NCBI GenBank assembly: GCA_964215915.1
Contig: CAXPEB010000109.1
Coordinates: 1 to 7,951 of the forward strand
Length of the DNA: 7,951 nucleotides
Origin: UBA8524 sp964215915
GTDB taxonomy: Bacteria > Bacteroidota > Bacteroidia > UBA8524
Direction of reading: 5' to 3'
Part shown: one piece after another, positions 6,152 to 7,951 of the stretch
Layout of the letters: each line of letters begins with the position of its first letter
Position numbering within the stretch: the first letter of the stretch is position 1
The notes under the pieces: model-generated
What the model saw: the letters and a program-made list of their open reading frames with translations, nothing else
Told to the model about the DNA's origin: nothing
Databases searched by the model: none
Position numbers and translations under genes: made by a program

Positions 6152-6182
6152 CTGCTCCTTTCAGAGTGATAAACAGGAGCAG
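6152..6182 (+). terminator. 8-bp inverted repeat between adk and obgE (possible weak terminator or 5' UTR hairpin)
   Basis: CTGCTCCT at 6152-6159 and AGGAGCAG at 6175-6182 are perfectly complementary around a 15-base loop. Only a short TTTT (6186-6189) follows, so it is a poor intrinsic terminator. It could instead be a partial attenuator of readthrough from adk or a leader hairpin of the obgE message. A TACCTTG sequence (6145-6151), one base short of a -7 box, abuts the left arm, so an obgE start inside this region is also possible. The pairing is seen; the function is not known. Confidence 0.35.
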
Positions 6183-6199
6183 GAATTTTCTGAAATAAT

Positions 6200-7207
6200 A
6201 TGGCGGAATCCAACTTTGTCGATTATGTAAAGATCTGTTGCCGTTCCGGTAACGGAGGAAGCGGTTCTGCGCATCTGCACCGTGATAAATTCAACGCCAA
6301 AGGTGGTCCCGACGGTGGAGACGGAGGCCGTGGCGGACATATCATCCTGAAAGGCAATACCCAGTTATGGACACTGCTCCACCTCAAATACCGGAAGCAT
6401 GTAATTGCCGAAAACGGAAAGAGCGGGGATGCCGGACTCCGTACAGGAGCCAATGGAAAGGATGAAATCCTGGAGGTACCCCTGGGCACCGTTGCCAAGG
6501 ACGCCGAAAGCGGCGAAATTCTCTTTGAGATTACCGAAGATGGCGAAGAACAGGTTCTTTTGTCGGGAGGACGAGGAGGCTTGGGCAACAACCATTTCAA
6601 AAGCTCCGTAAGGCAAACGCCGCGCTATGCCCAGCCGGGAGAAAGCGGACAGGAGCATTGGATGATCCTGGAGCTGAAGGTGCTTGCCGACGTGGGCCTT
6701 GTAGGATTTCCGAATGCCGGGAAAAGTACCCTGCTGTCGGTAGTGACAGCCGCGAAACCTGAAATTGCCGATTACCCCTTTACCACCATGGTTCCTAACC
6801 TGGGTATCGTCCCCTACCGGGATTACCAGAGTTTTGTTATTGCCGATATTCCGGGAATTATCGAAGGGGCCAGCGAGGGAAAAGGACTGGGAATTCGCTT
6901 TTTGCGGCATATCGAACGTAACAGCCTCCTGCTATTTATGGTTCCTGCCGATTCCGGAGACATTGCCAGGGAGTATGGCATATTGCTGAACGAACTGGAA
7001 AAATTCAATCCGGAGATGTTGCACAAACAACGGATACTGGCAATCAGCAAATCGGATATGCTGGACGAGGAACTGATGGAGGAAATGCGCAGCACACTGC
7101 CCCCGGATGTACCGGCACTGTTTATTTCTTCGGTCAGCGGGTACCACATCCAGCAACTCAAGGACCTGATCTGGAAAATGCTCAACAACCCGGAATTCGG
7201 CGGTTGA
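6200..7207 (+). CDS. obgE: Obg-family GTPase (ObgE/CgtA)
   Basis: This 335-residue protein is the conserved GTPase that binds the 50S subunit late in assembly and responds to GTP/GDP and (p)ppGpp levels. The glycine-rich Obg fold fills about 1-160: FVDYVKI, GGPDGGDGGRGG (35-46), and SGGRGGLGN (122-130). The G domain follows: G1 GFPNAGKST (169-177), switch-I YPFTT (192-196), G3 DIPG (216-219) and IEGASEGKGLG (221-231). G4 is SKSD (283-286) rather than NKxD, and G5 is probably SSVSG (310-314). I recall SKSD from other Bacteroidota Obg proteins, so it is likely a lineage trait. The protein ends after the G domain, without the C-terminal OCT domain of B. subtilis Obg or the acidic tail of E. coli ObgE. 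Its stop directly abuts that of the converging gene. Confidence 0.96.
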   Translation: MAESNFVDYVKICCRSGNGGSGSAHLHRDKFNAKGGPDGGDGGRGGHIILKGNTQLWTLLHLKYRKHVIAENGKSGDAGLRTGANGKDEILEVPLGTVAKDAESGEILFEITEDGEEQVLLSGGRGGLGNNHFKSSVRQTPRYAQPGESGQEHWMILELKVLADVGLVGFPNAGKSTLLSVVTAAKPEIADYPFTTMVPNLGIVPYRDYQSFVIADIPGIIEGASEGKGLGIRFLRHIERNSLLLFMVPADSGDIAREYGILLNELEKFNPEMLHKQRILAISKSDMLDEELMEEMRSTLPPDVPALFISSVSGYHIQQLKDLIWKMLNNPEFGG

Positions 7208-7951
7208 TCATTTAATGAGGTAGCGTCCTTTTTTGTCGATATAATAATGAATCGGGCGATGTTCCTTATTCCAGAAATCATAGCCCTTTTTCAGGTCTTC
7301 CCATAAAGGCTTCCATTCCGGCGACTTACTGATCTCGGCAGTCGTTCGCGTATCTGTCATTTCAAACGGAAACAGATAAACGGGTATCAGGTCCTGCCCT
7401 CCGTTTCGGGCGTACACCGCATAAAGGTATATCTCCTTGATAGCCGGATCAGTCATGGCTAGGCACCCAATCGAAGCACAATTACCATGTATGAATATAT
7501 CGCCACCCGGGTCCGCATTTCCTGAACGGATGCGGTCGGCTGTATTGGGATAATCGAGGCCAAGCGACAGGTAAAAGCTGCTTACCGGATTAAAGCGATC
7601 GATGGTATAAAAGCCCTCCGGTACCTGCCCGTCGCCCTGCCTGGCTTTGGGCCCGGTAACACCGGATGCCGCACATACCGAATACCGTTTTATCAGTTTA
7701 TAAGGCTTGTTCTGACCAGGCGCTCCATACAGGCGGAGTTCCTTTTCTTCCTTGAATGCCACAAAAAGCAGACGGAAAGAGTCGGGGTGCAACTCCAGGC
7801 TTTGGAGGTTTGCTTTTACCACGGAGTCTTTCTCTTTAATTGCAGTCCGAACCCGCGAATATTTTTTCTGCTCGCTTAGAAACCCATCACCCGCTCCAAG
7901 TAGATACGTAAATACAATTAAGCTAATATATATTTTCGACGAAAATACAAA
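7208..7951 (-). CDS. Exported YkuD-fold protein, YafK-like L,D-transpeptidase/amidase (5' end missing)
   Basis: The frame stays open from the TGA at 7208 to the window end: 247 codons are visible with no stop. A GTG at 7822 would give 204 residues, but it falls inside the protein. Upstream of it the frame encodes FVFSSKIYISLIVFTYLLGAG near the edge, then EQKKYSRVRTAIKEKDS; Lys plus a hydrophobic run of about 14 residues is a signal peptide or N-terminal anchor. No ATG, GTG or TTG occurs in that stretch, so the start lies just outside. The catalytic motif is HGNCASIGC, with His at 7487-7489 and the nucleophile Cys at 7463-7465, preceded by QVPEGFYTID and FYLSLGLDYPN. This is the YafK (COG3034-like) branch. 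E. coli YafK/DpaA has nearly the same length and frees Braun lipoprotein from peptidoglycan; other YkuD enzymes form 3-3 cross-links. Which reaction applies here cannot be told. Confidence 0.87.
   Translation of the reverse strand, partial: FVFSSKIYISLIVFTYLLGAGDGFLSEQKKYSRVRTAIKEKDSVVKANLQSLELHPDSFRLLFVAFKEEKELRLYGAPGQNKPYKLIKRYSVCAASGVTGPKARQGDGQVPEGFYTIDRFNPVSSFYLSLGLDYPNTADRIRSGNADPGGDIFIHGNCASIGCLAMTDPAIKEIYLYAVYARNGGQDLIPVYLFPFEMTDTRTTAEISKSPEWKPLWEDLKKGYDFWNKEHRPIHYYIDKKGRYLIK
7931..7947. repeat. 17-bp palindrome at the window edge
   Basis: TATTTTCG (7931-7938) and CGAAAATA (7940-7947) form a perfect inverted repeat around a single A. It is AT-rich with a CG-A-CG centre, the size and symmetry of a dimeric regulator's operator. 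It overlaps the open N-terminal frame of the YkuD gene, where it would encode part of VFSSK. It may be an operator close to that gene's start, or chance within coding DNA. Missing upstream sequence prevents a decision. Confidence 0.35.

Noticed and set aside
1..7951. A new defence, mobile or biosynthetic system, CRISPR array, tRNA or rRNA
   Set aside because: Nearly all DNA is accounted for by recognised household families with short gaps. There are no arrays of repeats, transposase, integrase or RNA gene patterns.

Overview
The window is a contig-end piece of a bacterial chromosome, most probably from the phylum Bacteroidota. Three things point there. The promoters I can find fit the Bacteroidota -7 box TAnnTTTG, with a TTTG/TTG-like element about 19-20 bp upstream. 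Most genes lack a Shine-Dalgarno sequence. Several proteins have the forms expected in that phylum: a short epsilon subunit, a beta subunit of about 502 residues with an insert before its QMNEPP motif, and a short Obg with SKSD as its G4 motif. An atpD-atpC pair apart from the other ATP synthase genes and an hpt-adk-obgE run also fit. I cannot name a genus.

Layout. Bases 1-20 are Illumina adapter, not genome. Next, on the minus strand, come a probable terminator cut off by the adapter, atpC, and atpD. A 90-bp divergent promoter region separates atpD from a plus-strand 3-methyladenine DNA glycosylase gene that starts with TTG. That gene converges on a two-gene minus-strand operon: a beta-carbonic anhydrase followed, with a TGATG overlap, by an EgtD-family methyltransferase. 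On the plus strand from 4192 to 7207 lie a family 2 glycosyltransferase, hpt (ATGA overlap), adk with its own promoter, and obgE. A minus-strand exported YkuD/YafK-like protein converges on obgE with no bases between the stop codons. Its frame stays open to the right end of the window, so its start is missing.

Functions. atpDC encodes the catalytic and epsilon subunits of the F1 motor. hpt and adk serve purine salvage and adenylate balance, and ObgE links guanine nucleotides to ribosome assembly. The glycosylase repairs alkylated bases, carbonic anhydrase supplies bicarbonate, and the YkuD protein acts on the cell wall.

I found no undescribed multi-gene system, mobile element, CRISPR array, tRNA or rRNA; this is mainly core chromosome. 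The points most worth a second look are the EgtD-like enzyme with no EgtB beside it and an apparently altered substrate pocket, the truncated start of the YkuD gene with a palindrome at the window edge, the compact divergent promoters, and the adapter joined to an unfinished hairpin.
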